A DNA stretch of 64,000 bases from Infirmifilum lucidum (GTDB lineage Archaea; Thermoproteota; Thermoprotei; Thermofilales; Thermofilaceae), in assembly GCF_014876775.1 (NCBI RefSeq), contig NZ_CP062310.1:186001-250000 (forward strand), given 5' to 3'. A program made the translations under genes and the position numbers. Position 1 is the first letter of the stretch. The number at the start of each line of letters is the position of its first letter. Below, one piece after another: positions 1 through 7,565 of the stretch. The notes below the pieces were generated by a model. It saw nothing but the letters and a program-made list of their open reading frames with translations. It ran no database searches and was not told the DNA's origin.

Positions 1-282
1 AGAGCCCTCAGGGACAGGGGCTTCAAGGGCCGGCTAGTAATACACGTGCGCACGTGGCTCGCGACGAAAGGCCTAGAAAACGTGCTGGCAGACCCAGAGC
101 TCGCCAGGTACCTAGAGTCCTTGCCAGAGATAAGGGTCTTCACCGCAAACCTGGACGCGAAGAAGTTCTACTACAGCCGGGTAGCCGTCAGCGCTGGCAA
201 AGCCTCGCTACAGACACTCGCCGAGTCCAACCTAAACAACGAGCACGTAAGCCTCCTCAGGAACTCGCTGCCCCCGCCCTAG
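1..282 (+). CDS. C-terminal end of a protein that begins before the window
   Basis: The frame is open from base 1 to the TAG at 280-282, giving the last 93 residues of a protein whose start lies outside the window. An internal GTG at 46 could be mistaken for a start, but the frame continues upstream without a stop. The visible part is mixed alpha/beta with no recognised motif, so I assign no function. It is convergent with the Cys-tail gene that ends at 333. Confidence 0.6.
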   Translation, partial: RALRDRGFKGRLVIHVRTWLATKGLENVLADPELARYLESLPEIRVFTANLDAKKFYYSRVAVSAGKASLQTLAESNLNNEHVSLLRNSLPPP

Positions 283-332
283 GCCACGAAACCTACAGCA
301 GCGCAGGAAAGACGACAGAAAAATTTTCTTAT

Positions 333-797
333 TTATGGTTTACACGCGTAGCACTCGCAACTACCCATGCTTACTGATAGAGGGCTAAGAGACACGCTAG
401 GCCCACTCCAGCTCTTCACGCCGCACGAGCACGTAGCCTTGCAATTAAACCCTGTAGCCACAGCTCCTCCAATTGCCACCACACCCACAGCTACAACAGC
501 GATAGCAAGGGCTATTAGCGGCGGTATTAGTAGTGCTCTCTTGTTGCCTCTTGTGTAGGATGTGTAGCCGTGCCAGAGGTAGAGCGGTGCTGTGGCCAGG
601 GCTAGCGCGTAGAGCAGGGGTGTCGGGGTGATGGTTGTGGTGTAGCCCCTCTCCACGTCCAGGAGCAGTGTCACGCCGTAGAACACGTGGAGAGCGGCGA
701 GCCCGAAGAAGGCTACCAGCAGGGTCAAGTACACCATCACGGCGGCGTAGGCGATAGACACGAGAACGGCTCCAGGCCTAACTACCCTGGCTGGCAT
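333..797 (-). CDS. Cys-tail three-TM membrane protein, paralog A1
   Basis: This is one of six paralogs in the first 6.2 kb, 154 residues long. It has a basic N-terminus, TM1 (about 11-35), an outer loop, TM2 (about 60-80), a conserved basic inner loop (YTSYTRGNKR), TM3 (about 97-120) and a tail with six cysteines arranged as two triplets (CxxxCxC and CxCxxC). Positive-inside reasoning puts the tail outside the cell. I chose the ATG at 797 because paralog B3 has the identical start context; the longer open frame to 875 overlaps the previous gene. It is the last gene of a five-gene operon (permease, zincin, ATPase, A2, A1). Function is unknown; a disulfide- or metal-binding tail, or a releasable peptide, is inference. 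Confidence 0.75.
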   Translation of the reverse strand: MPARVVRPGAVLVSIAYAAVMVYLTLLVAFFGLAALHVFYGVTLLLDVERGYTTTITPTPLLYALALATAPLYLWHGYTSYTRGNKRALLIPPLIALAIAVVAVGVVAIGGAVATGFNCKATCSCGVKSWSGPSVSLSPLSVSMGSCECYACKP

Positions 798-835
798 GGC
801 TACAGCCCATGTCACACGGGAGAAAGAGAAAAACT

Positions 836-1321
836 TTACGGCTTGCAGGGGTAGCACTCGCACTTGCAGGTACACGCTCCAACGCCGAGCGGGTTCAGAG
901 ATATGCCTTGAAATTCGCGTTGGGCGGTCTTTACGGGACAGGGGCTACATTGCGCCTTACAGTCGCAGGTACAGCTAGCGTTTGCCGCAATCCACACTCC
1001 TCCAGCCGCGCCTACGAGTGCCAGCGCGGCGAGCAGGCCCAGTATTGCTGGCGGTATTAGTAGTGCCCTCTTGTTGCCTCTTGTGTAGGAGGTGTAGCCG
1101 TGCCAGAGGTAGAGCGGGGCTAGGCCCAGCACGGCGAGGGCTAGGAGTGGCGTGGGGGCGGCGTACGTCCACCCGCCCTCGACTACGCGCGTGATGAGCG
1201 GCTCCAGCCCGCCGCGCGTCAGCGACCACGCGGCCAAAGGGTAGTAAACGACCAAGAACGTGAAGAACTCCATCACAGCAGTGTACAGCAAGGCCACAGC
1301 CAAGGCCCTAGGCCTAGCCAT
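836..1321 (-). CDS. Cys-tail three-TM membrane protein, paralog A2
   Basis: A 161-residue paralog with the same three-TM layout and the basic SYTRGNKR loop. Its tail is the richest of the family, with ten cysteines instead of six, and ends in CECYPCKP. The ATG at 1321 overlaps the end of the ABC ATPase gene by 8 bp and has a GGAGGGG ribosome site about 7 nt upstream, so translation is probably coupled to the transporter. This coupling is the best evidence that the family works with the ABC/zincin genes. No family is recognised. Confidence 0.75.
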   Translation of the reverse strand: MARPRALAVALLYTAVMEFFTFLVVYYPLAAWSLTRGGLEPLITRVVEGGWTYAAPTPLLALAVLGLAPLYLWHGYTSYTRGNKRALLIPPAILGLLAALALVGAAGGVWIAANASCTCDCKAQCSPCPVKTAQREFQGISLNPLGVGACTCKCECYPCKP

Positions 1322-1979
1322 CCCGAGCCCCCTCCTCTCCTAGTTTGGGCGCCACCCGGGTGTACTTGAGGGCGTCCAGGATTTTGAGCCTGCCCGGGAT
1401 CCTCTCCGAGAGAAGTCTCTCCAGCTCTCTCATCTTCGTTGACACAACGACAATCCTGCCCTGCTCCAGGAGCTCGGACACCAGCAGTGGGACAAGGGCC
1501 TCGACGCTGTAGTCGTCAAGGCCCACGAGCGGGTCGTCCAGTATTATGAGGTCGGCGGACTTAGAGGCCACGTACGCGCCCGCAAGCTGAACCCTACGCC
1601 TCTGGCCCTGAGAGAACTTCGACATCGGCGTGCCTCTCGGGACTCCAAACCTCGCCGGTAGCCCCGTGAAGTCCGCGTCAACGCCGTACACAGAGCCTAT
1701 GACCCGCAGGTACTCGACGGGCGTGAGGCTTAGGGGCAGGTTCACCCGCTCCTCCAGGAAGAATATCCTCCTCCTCTGCTTCCTGATGTCCGCGCCGAAC
1801 AGGGTCATGGAGCCGCTTAGGGGCTTGAGAACTGTGGCAATAGTCTTCAGCAGCGTGGTCTTGCCGACGCCGTTGGGCCCCGTCACCAGCAGGGCCTCGC
1901 CCCTCTGCAGGCTGAAGCTCACTGGCCCGATCACGGGGTTGCCGCTGTAGCCCGCGACGAGCGAGTCCACGCTAAGCAT
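1314..1979 (-). CDS. ABC transporter ATP-binding protein of the Cys-tail locus
   Basis: A 221-residue ABC ATPase. Walker A (GPNGVGKTT) is near residue 35, the signature reads FSQGQRRR, and Walker B is LIILDDPLVGLDD. The residue after the Walker B aspartate is Asp rather than the usual catalytic Glu, and the switch-histidine region reads VVSTK with no His, so hydrolysis may be slow or atypical. The ATG at 1979 has a GGGAGGTG ribosome site about 6 nt upstream; a GTG at 1988 is the alternative. The gene overlaps the zincin gene upstream and the A2 gene downstream, so all are co-translated. The probable partner is the permease at 2422-3672. The substrate is unknown; the Cys-tail proteins, or peptides cut from them, are the inferred cargo. 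Confidence 0.85.
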   Translation of the reverse strand: MLSVDSLVAGYSGNPVIGPVSFSLQRGEALLVTGPNGVGKTTLLKTIATVLKPLSGSMTLFGADIRKQRRRIFFLEERVNLPLSLTPVEYLRVIGSVYGVDADFTGLPARFGVPRGTPMSKFSQGQRRRVQLAGAYVASKSADLIILDDPLVGLDDYSVEALVPLLVSELLEQGRIVVVSTKMRELERLLSERIPGRLKILDALKYTRVAPKLGEEGARDG

Positions 1980-2412
1980 ACCGGCCACCTCCCGAAGTCC
2001 GGACGAGGTCGTTCACGCCGAAGGCCGCGACGATGAGGCCGAAGGCCATGACGAACGGGGAGCCCGTGGCCAGGTAGACGGCTACGGCAAAGGCCAGGGG
2101 GAGGGCGATGGCTAGGATAGAGGCACTGGGAGGCACTGGGCCGTCTTTCACGAGGATCTTGATGTTCCAGAGGCTCTTGTCGAGCTCTATGTCCCTCTTC
2201 CTGAGAGCTACATAGTGCCCCAGCTCGTGCAGGAACGCGAGCGCCGCCATCACGGCCATGTGGAAGAGGAAGAACCCAACAAACAGCAACGGGTCGCGGG
2301 AGCAGATCCAGGAGCCCAAGATCCAGGCTAGGGGCAATGAAGGTACAATTACTACAGTGAAGCCCAGCGCTATCCTCAACCCAACGCCCAGCAGGAACTC
2401 CCCGAGCCTCAT
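1972..2412 (-). CDS. Small membrane zincin, M50/DUF3267-like
   Basis: About 146 residues with several hydrophobic segments and an HELGH zinc motif in a TM helix (near residue 70). A C-terminal GVNDLVR may supply the third acidic ligand, since the paralog at 6198-6617 has LLDYLR at the same place. Small membrane zincins of this kind accompany ABC exporters in some peptide systems, for example YydH in Bacillus YydFGHIJ. The NPDG motif of true site-2 proteases is not obvious. The start is taken at ATG 2412; a GTG at 2421 directly follows the permease stop. Processing of the Cys-tail proteins is inferred. Confidence 0.7.
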   Translation of the reverse strand: MRLGEFLLGVGLRIALGFTVVIVPSLPLAWILGSWICSRDPLLFVGFFLFHMAVMAALAFLHELGHYVALRKRDIELDKSLWNIKILVKDGPVPPSASILAIALPLAFAVAVYLATGSPFVMAFGLIVAAFGVNDLVRTSGGGRYA

Positions 2413-2421
2413 ACCTCCCAC

Positions 2422-3672
2422 CTAGAGGTAGTAGTGGAGGACGTGGATTAAATAGGCGAGGAGCAAGAGCGCTGCTAGTAGCAACCAGTGCTCGGGGGCG
2501 TGGAGCGACGTGAAAACCCTCATCTGGGCCTCAGCAGGCAGGCGGGCGAGCGCCCACTGGATACCGGGCACCAGTACGAATATCGAGAACAGGAATGCTC
2601 CGAGGGACTCTGCGTCGTCCAGCGAGGGCGACGTTAGGGACGCTGCCAGGACGTAGATGGCCAGGAGCGCGTCGACGCCAAGCGTGGATCCTAGGCCCGC
2701 CGCCTGGACTGCGTAGAACGTGGCCCAGACAACGGCGAGCCCGTATGCGAGGTTCAGCGCGAGGCTGTAGGCGAAGTCCCTCTTAAACGTGCCCCTGAGG
2801 AGCTTGGGAGCCCAGAAGTAGACGTCCAAGTACCTGAGCCCCGCGACAACCACCGATAGCGCCAGGAGCAGGGCTACTCCAAGCATCGGGGCCAGCGTCA
2901 GGGCGATGTAGAACTCGTCGCTCGGCCTCGGTATCTCGGTGCAGTTGGCGTACGATAGAGAATACGATAACGAGTAGCTGGAGTTGAACGGAGCCATGTG
3001 GAAGCCCACGCGGAGGTATGCGGGAGTTAGCAGGGGGACTAGCCACTTGAGTACTGCCACAATGTACAGCAGTATCGGCGGTACGAACCAGAGGTAGAGG
3101 GGCCTCGTGAGCCCCACGTAGGTTCCGCCGACCCTCACGGGCAAGACCCTCCTGGAGAAGAACTGCCTTTCGGAGAGGCTGAGCAGGCCCGAGGCGATGA
3201 AGACCGCGCTGACCGCCGGGCCGTAGCGGAGGCCTAGCAGGAACCCGAGCGCGGATGCGACGTGGAAGCCGCTCGCGGAGAAGTACGCGAGGAGGTTGAG
3301 GGCCACCATGTAGGCCAGGAGCTCTAGGCTGGAGCGCCTGAGGAGGTACACGAGCAGGGCCAGGAGGGGCGCGTAGAAGATTGAGGCAACGGAGTCCACC
3401 CTCCACCCGGCTGCAGGCACTGCCTCGAGGCATAGTAGCCTGCGTGGGGCGTAGGCCTTCTGGAAAAGCAGGCCGAATACCACCGAAGTGAGAGCCGTGT
3501 TGAAGATTACGACTTTGGCCAGCTCTTGCTCTAGGGGTGGCATGCCGCCGAGGAGCCTGTCAAGCGTGTAGAAGACTACGGGAAGTAGGGCGAGGTACAA
3601 CAGGACAGAGGGCTTCCTCGAGAGCACTTTGAGGTACGCGTACGCCAGGTCGTAGAAGTTCCGGGGGGTCAC
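2422..3672 (-). CDS. Polytopic membrane protein, probable ABC permease
   Basis: A 416-residue protein with about ten to twelve hydrophobic segments and no soluble domain, at the head of the operon permease-zincin-ATPase-A2-A1. Its position beside an ABC ATPase, with gene junctions that touch or overlap, suggests it is the membrane partner, but no named permease family is recognised. The GTG start at 3672 gives an N-terminus rich in aromatic residues (RNFYDLAYAYL). A near copy of this N-terminus survives as a relic at 5529-5605. It is divergent from B1 across 125 bp. Confidence 0.65.
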   Translation of the reverse strand: MTPRNFYDLAYAYLKVLSRKPSVLLYLALLPVVFYTLDRLLGGMPPLEQELAKVVIFNTALTSVVFGLLFQKAYAPRRLLCLEAVPAAGWRVDSVASIFYAPLLALLVYLLRRSSLELLAYMVALNLLAYFSASGFHVASALGFLLGLRYGPAVSAVFIASGLLSLSERQFFSRRVLPVRVGGTYVGLTRPLYLWFVPPILLYIVAVLKWLVPLLTPAYLRVGFHMAPFNSSYSLSYSLSYANCTEIPRPSDEFYIALTLAPMLGVALLLALSVVVAGLRYLDVYFWAPKLLRGTFKRDFAYSLALNLAYGLAVVWATFYAVQAAGLGSTLGVDALLAIYVLAASLTSPSLDDAESLGAFLFSIFVLVPGIQWALARLPAEAQMRVFTSLHAPEHWLLLAALLLLAYLIHVLHYYL

Positions 3673-3760
3673 GTCCGCCCACCACTTGCCGCTGGCACCA
3701 CTCTCTATTTATTCCTTCCGCTGGCAGTCTTGAAGAAATTACGTAAATGACGCCGGAAAA

Positions 3761-3770
3761 AAATAAATTA
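3761..3770 (+). promoter_or_regulatory. TATA box of paralog B1
   Basis: A GGAAAA element followed by AAATAAATTA lies about 30 nt before the B1 ATG. The same TATA-GTTCCAAA arrangement precedes B2 at 4307-4319, so the promoter was duplicated with the gene. Confidence 0.5.
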
Positions 3771-3797
3771 GTTCCAAAGACTAAAACATGACCGGCC

Positions 3798-4253
3798 ATG
3801 AAAGCCAAGTGGTTCAGGGCGGTTAGGCCTAGGGCCCTGGCTGTGGCCTTGCTGTACACTGCGGTGATGGTGTACTTGACCCTGCTGGTAGCCTTCTTCG
3901 GGCTCGCCGCTGTCTACGCCTACACTGGGGCACCCGTACTCCTCGAGGTCGAGAAAGGCTACAAGACCACGGTCACTCCAGCCCCCCTGCTCTACGCGCT
4001 AGCCCTGACCACAGCACCGCTCTACCTCTGGAGAGGCTACACATCCTACACAAGAGGCAACAAGAGAGCACTACTAATAGATCCAATAACTGCCGCCTTG
4101 ATAGCTCTCGCGATACTGGCTATTGCGGGGCTTGCGTACGTGGTGACGTCGCCTTATTGGTGCCCTCAAGTGTGCAAGTGCGGTGTGCAGGAAGTCCTCA
4201 AGATCAGTTTTGCACCGCCGGAGATGCACGTGTGCATCTGTTACAGATGTTAA
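3798..4253 (+). CDS. Cys-tail three-TM membrane protein, paralog B1
   Basis: A 151-residue family member with six tail cysteines in two triplets and a final CICYRC. It is a visible mosaic. Bases 3790-3857 are identical to 4338-4405 in B2, and bases 3864-4108 are identical to 4981-5225 in B3. The tail after TM3 is unique. The start is ATG 3798, conserved with B2. A T-rich run follows the stop. Confidence 0.75.
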   Translation: MKAKWFRAVRPRALAVALLYTAVMVYLTLLVAFFGLAAVYAYTGAPVLLEVEKGYKTTVTPAPLLYALALTTAPLYLWRGYTSYTRGNKRALLIDPITAALIALAILAIAGLAYVVTSPYWCPQVCKCGVQEVLKISFAPPEMHVCICYRC

Positions 4254-4272
4254 TATACTTTTTTTCCTTTTA
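4254..4272 (+). terminator. T-rich terminator after B1
   Basis: A run of eight T (4259-4266), continued by CCTTTTAA, directly follows the B1 stop. This is typical of archaeal intrinsic termination. Confidence 0.5.
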
Positions 4273-4310
4273 ACCGCGTGCTTGAAGTTCTCCTATCCAT
4301 GCTATGGAAA

Positions 4311-4319
4311 ATAAATTAG
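4311..4319 (+). promoter_or_regulatory. TATA box of paralog B2
   Basis: ATAAATTAG preceded by GGAAA, about 30 nt before ATG 4346. It is the same element as upstream of B1, so B2 (and probably B3) starts its own transcript. Confidence 0.5.
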
Positions 4320-4345
4320 TTCCAAAAACTAGAACTCGACCGGCC

Positions 4346-4885
4346 ATGAAAGCCAAGTGGTTCAGGGCGGTTAGGCCTAGGGCCCTGGCTGTGGCCTTGC
4401 TGTACGCCGCGGTGATGGCCTTCCTCACATTCGAGGTTCTGTTCCTGGCCTTCGGCTTCTCGTACCTGATAGCCGGCTGGAGCACTCCCCTGATCTCCGT
4501 GAGCGAGTCGGTCAGCACCGTCACAGTGACGCCCTCTATAGCACTCTACGCTGTAGCTATTGCCGCGGCGCCCCTCTACTTCCTCCAAGGCTACAGGTTG
4601 TACACCAGAGGTAGGAAGTGGGAACTGCTGATGCCACCAATACTCCTGGGTGCTATAGCTATTGCAATAGTTACGGGTGGCCTTGCAGCCTATAACTATG
4701 TGAGTGCACTAGCCAGTGCTGCACAAGCACAAGCCAATGTTGCGCAAATAGAGGCATGCGCGAGGAGCTGCCCGTGCGGCATGAAGAGTTGGACTGGCCC
4801 CTCCGAAAATATTACCATAAGCATCACCTCAATCTCGCGTTCGACCTCGCCAGGCAAGTGCGAGTGCTACCCCTGCAAGCCGTAA
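4346..4885 (+). CDS. Cys-tail three-TM membrane protein, paralog B2
   Basis: A 179-residue paralog. The N-terminal region matches B1 at the DNA level, but the loops diverge (YRLYTRGRKWELL instead of YTSYTRGNKR) and an Ala/Gln-rich stretch follows TM3. The six tail cysteines read CxxxCxC and CECYPCKP; the same CECYPCKP end is seen in A2. I chose ATG 4346 over the longer frame from 4304 because the B1 start context is identical. B3 follows after 38 bp, mirroring the A2-A1 pair. Confidence 0.75.
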   Translation: MKAKWFRAVRPRALAVALLYAAVMAFLTFEVLFLAFGFSYLIAGWSTPLISVSESVSTVTVTPSIALYAVAIAAAPLYFLQGYRLYTRGRKWELLMPPILLGAIAIAIVTGGLAAYNYVSALASAAQAQANVAQIEACARSCPCGMKSWTGPSENITISITSISRSTSPGKCECYPCKP

Positions 4886-4923
4886 AGTTTTTCTCTTTCT
4901 CCCGTGTGACATGGGCTGTAGCC

Positions 4924-5406
4924 ATGCCAGCCAGGGTAGTTAGGCCTGGAGCCGTTCTCGTGTCTATCGCCTACGCCGCCGTGATGGTGTACTTGACCCT
5001 GCTGGTAGCCTTCTTCGGGCTCGCCGCTGTCTACGCCTACACTGGGGCACCCGTACTCCTCGAGGTCGAGAAAGGCTACAAGACCACGGTCACTCCAGCC
5101 CCCCTGCTCTACGCGCTAGCCCTGACCACAGCACCGCTCTACCTCTGGAGAGGCTACACATCCTACACAAGAGGCAACAAGAGAGCACTACTAATAGATC
5201 CAATAACTGCCGCCTTGATAGCTCTTGCCATTATCGGCGCGGTGGCAATTGGAGGATCAATAATCATGACAGGCTATTGCGCGAATCAATGTGTAGCTGT
5301 ATGTAGCACCGGCACCGTAAAGAACTGGGAGGAGCCGAGCCTTAGCCTATCTATATTAGGCATATCGGTAAACATAGACGGCTGCAAGTGTGAGTGTAAA
5401 CCGTGA
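4924..5406 (+). CDS. Cys-tail three-TM membrane protein, paralog B3
   Basis: A 160-residue paralog. Its first part and upstream spacer are identical to A1 over 175 bp in inverted orientation, and its core is identical to B1 over 245 bp. The tail has six cysteines (CxxxCxxxC and CxCxC) and a Lys-Pro end. ATG 4924 is supported by the conserved A1 context; a longer open frame from 4756 overlaps B2. Confidence 0.75.
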   Translation: MPARVVRPGAVLVSIAYAAVMVYLTLLVAFFGLAAVYAYTGAPVLLEVEKGYKTTVTPAPLLYALALTTAPLYLWRGYTSYTRGNKRALLIDPITAALIALAIIGAVAIGGSIIMTGYCANQCVAVCSTGTVKNWEEPSLSLSILGISVNIDGCKCECKP

Positions 5407-5410
5407 CTAA

Positions 5411-5556
5411 GTATGGGGTTCTTTTTTAAGCCTCTCTTGAAGGTTATCCTAATCTGGATCCTGCTACAGACGATCCGGGCTTTTGCGAGCTCCTGCTCGA
5501 GTTCTCGTCTGCCGTATTCTCAGCGGTATCAGTGCCCGCGTTGCACGAGGTAGGCG
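5411..5556 (+). pseudogene. Relic of a zincin gene, frameshifted and truncated
   Basis: Translation in two frames recovers pieces that match the intact zincin at 6198-6617. A hydrophobic start (FFKPLLKVILIW, compared with LFRPLLRVVLSW) is followed, in another frame, by AVFSAVSVPALHEVG, compared with VTFSALSMIALHEVG. The copy stops right after the HEVG of the zinc motif, where it joins the permease relic on the other strand. It is too short and broken to work. Confidence 0.6.
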
Positions 5557-5605
5557 TACACAAGGTTGTATAAGTTTCTAAGGCTCATGCCACTTATGTC
5601 TTCTG
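5529..5605 (-). pseudogene. Relic of the permease N-terminus
   Basis: Read on the minus strand this gives RNLYNLVYAYL, compared with RNFYDLAYAYL in the permease at 2422-3672, and then stops after six more codons. It abuts the zincin relic at a GAGGTAGGCGTAC stretch that resembles both parent genes, which suggests a microhomology-type deletion/inversion junction. It shows that a second permease-zincin set once existed here. Confidence 0.5.
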
Positions 5606-5652
5606 TAAGTATTGTTCCAAAATATAAGCCAGTTCCCGGTATAGAACATGCC

Positions 5653-6192
5653 ATGACTGCCAGAATAGTTAGGCCTAGGGCCCTGGCTGTGGCCTTGTTG
5701 ATCGCATCTGCGATGGGCCTGGCGGCACACATTGCCCTCTCGAGTGCTCTGCCTGCTCTGGGGCTCTTGGGCGTTGCTGACACGAGTATGTTCTACCGCG
5801 TGGAGGTGGTGGAGGTCTCGCCGGGCCACTATGGGTATGTGTTCTCGCCCCAGCCCGCCTACTATATCCTGCTCTCGCTACTCTTCCTCGCGTTCCTCGC
5901 CTACGGCTACCACGAGTACACGAGGAGTGGAGTTAAGAGGCTCGTCTTAGCAGGGCTCATAGCCTACTTGATTGCCCTCGTTGCTACGGCGATTGCGTTC
6001 TACTTCCTACATGAAGCGATCTGCAATAGCTGTACAACAAGATGCTACGCTGAGGGTAAGTCTCTAAAACAGTGCGGCGTACAGGCCGGTTGCGTATGTG
6101 AGCCGAAGCCGTATCCCAGCACTGCCCTGCACCCCGAGAAGACGCTGGGGCTCGTGCTTCCAGGGCTCTTACCGCTCGGTGGCTTGGGGTGA
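5653..6192 (+). CDS. Cys-tail three-TM membrane protein, paralog B4
   Basis: A 179-residue, divergent family member. It keeps the RPRALAVALL start and the HEYTRSGVKR inner loop. Its six cysteines (CxxCxxxC, then CxxxxxCxC) are followed by about 30 extra residues, with prolines and a hydrophobic Leu/Gly-rich end. ATG 5653 is chosen because it aligns with the MPARVV-type start of A1/B3. The zincin gene follows after 5 bp on the same strand, again linking family and protease. Confidence 0.7.
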   Translation: MTARIVRPRALAVALLIASAMGLAAHIALSSALPALGLLGVADTSMFYRVEVVEVSPGHYGYVFSPQPAYYILLSLLFLAFLAYGYHEYTRSGVKRLVLAGLIAYLIALVATAIAFYFLHEAICNSCTTRCYAEGKSLKQCGVQAGCVCEPKPYPSTALHPEKTLGLVLPGLLPLGGLG

Positions 6193-6197
6193 GTTGA

Positions 6198-6617
6198 GTG
6201 TGCCTTTTTAGGCCCCTTTTGAGGGTTGTCCTATCTTGGGCCCTGTTACTCTTACTCATGGTTTTAGTACCCGCATTTCTAGTGGGGTTAGATGCCCCGT
6301 GCCTTCTTAGTCTCTTGCTAAAGTCTTCATCTGTTACGTTCTCGGCGCTGTCGATGATCGCGTTGCACGAGGTAGGCCACTACGTGGGGTTGCGGGGCAG
6401 GAAGTTCACCGTGAGGGCGTCGCTCCTGAGTTTTGAGCTCATACCGGAAGAGCCTCCGCCCCTGGAGGCTGTCGTCCTGGGCATAGTGATGCCCACTCCT
6501 GTCGGCTTGGCAATGTACGCCGTGACGGGCGATATCAGCCACGTCGCGCTCTGGCTCGCGGTCGTGGGCTTCGGCCTCCTAGACTACCTTAGGGTGGAGG
6601 GCGCTCGTAGAGGCTGA
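6198..6617 (+). CDS. Small membrane zincin, second copy
   Basis: A 139-residue paralog of the zincin at 1972-2412. It has a hydrophobic N-terminal segment, a zinc motif HEVGH in a TM helix (near residue 56), the same region of acidic and proline residues after it, and a conserved aspartate near the C-terminus (LLDYLR). The GTG start has GGGGTGAG upstream, inside the end of B4. It is presumably co-transcribed with B4. The role is inferred as membrane proteolysis of the Cys-tail proteins. Confidence 0.7.
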   Translation: MCLFRPLLRVVLSWALLLLLMVLVPAFLVGLDAPCLLSLLLKSSSVTFSALSMIALHEVGHYVGLRGRKFTVRASLLSFELIPEEPPPLEAVVLGIVMPTPVGLAMYAVTGDISHVALWLAVVGFGLLDYLRVEGARRG

Positions 6618-6872
6618 AGAAGGTGCTGGTAATGTGCTGGGCATAAGCCCCGGCCGATGAGGTTGCAACCCTCCCTGCAGGGTAGCCGCTCTGTGGTCGG
6701 CACTGCAACGCTTGGAGCGACGGCAGTGGGACGGAGGGTGCTGGGCATAGACACGGGTGCAGGCTGGGCCGCGACGACAGAGAAAGTACCCGAGGGTGGC
6801 CCAGCGGGCAGCCTAGTTGCAGGTGTGATACTTACTTCACGCTCCCAGCGGGGCGTACGGGGATTCTGGGTT
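6618..6872. other. Intergenic spacer between convergent genes
   Basis: 255 bp without a supported gene. The 12-base GTGCTGGGCATA occurs twice (6634-6645 and 6738-6749). No tRNA or known RNA motif is recognised. Confidence 0.4.
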
Positions 6873-7565
6873 CTAGGGCGTGTAGAACAGTTTGAAGGCT
6901 TCCTCGGCCTCGGACGGCGATGCGTAGACCCTCCTCACGGAGCCCTCGACGAGCAGTACCGTGGTGTCGGACAGCTCTCTAACCTCCTGGGGGGAGTGCG
7001 ACACTACTACTGCGATGGCCCCGCGCTCCCTCACGTAATCCCTTACCAGTTCCCTGACCCTGGAGGCGTTAGCCGTGTCCAGGTGGCTCGTGGGCTCGTC
7101 GAGCAGGAGTACTTCGGGCTCGAGGGCCAGGACTCTAGCCACCCCGAGCAGCTGCCTCTGCCCGCCCGATAGCTTCTGCGCGGGCTTCTCCTCCAGCCCC
7201 CTGAGGCCTAGGAGGCCGAGGTACCTCCTGGCCCTAGCCGACGCCTCTGCCGCTGAGAGGCCCCGGGCCCTCAGCGGGAGGTACAGGTTATTGTACACGC
7301 TCGCGGTAAGGGCTACGGGCCGCTGGGGCAGGTAGGCTATGCTCTTGATCCTCTCGCTCCCGGGCGTCAGCTCGGCGCCGTCCAGGAACATCTTGCCGCT
7401 GTCGGGCTTCTCGAGGAACGCTACTATCCTAAGTAGCGTGGTCTTCCCGGATCCGTTGGGCCCTATGATGCAGGTTACGCGGCCCCTGGGGGCCTCGACG
7501 CTGACGCGCCTCAGCACGGGGACTCCGTTGTAGCTCTTGGAGACCTCCTGGGCCTTAAGCGACAC
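6873..7565 (-). CDS. tupC: Tungstate-type ABC transporter ATP-binding protein
   Basis: A 230-residue importer ATPase with Walker A GPNGSGKTT, Q-loop YLPQRP, signature LSGGQRQ and Walker B VLLLDEPTS, all canonical. It is the third gene of an operon with a TupB-like permease and a TupA-like binding protein, and powers uptake of tungstate (or molybdate) for molybdopterin enzymes. Assignment to tungstate rather than molybdate rests on the binding protein type. Confidence 0.85.
   Translation of the reverse strand: MSLKAQEVSKSYNGVPVLRRVSVEAPRGRVTCIIGPNGSGKTTLLRIVAFLEKPDSGKMFLDGAELTPGSERIKSIAYLPQRPVALTASVYNNLYLPLRARGLSAAEASARARRYLGLLGLRGLEEKPAQKLSGGQRQLLGVARVLALEPEVLLLDEPTSHLDTANASRVRELVRDYVRERGAIAVVVSHSPQEVRELSDTTVLLVEGSVRRVYASPSEAEEAFKLFYTP

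Noticed and set aside
333-875. The long frame of paralog A1 starting at 875
   Set aside because: It overlaps the end of A2, and the 175-bp repeat with B3 shows that the shared gene start is the ATG at 797.
2783-3433. Minus-strand 216-codon frame inside the permease gene
   Set aside because: It is a shadow in another frame; the permease frame has consistent TM segments and codon pattern.
6657-7172. Plus-strand 171-codon frame
   Set aside because: It runs antisense to the tungstate ATPase gene for most of its length and has no family-like sequence.
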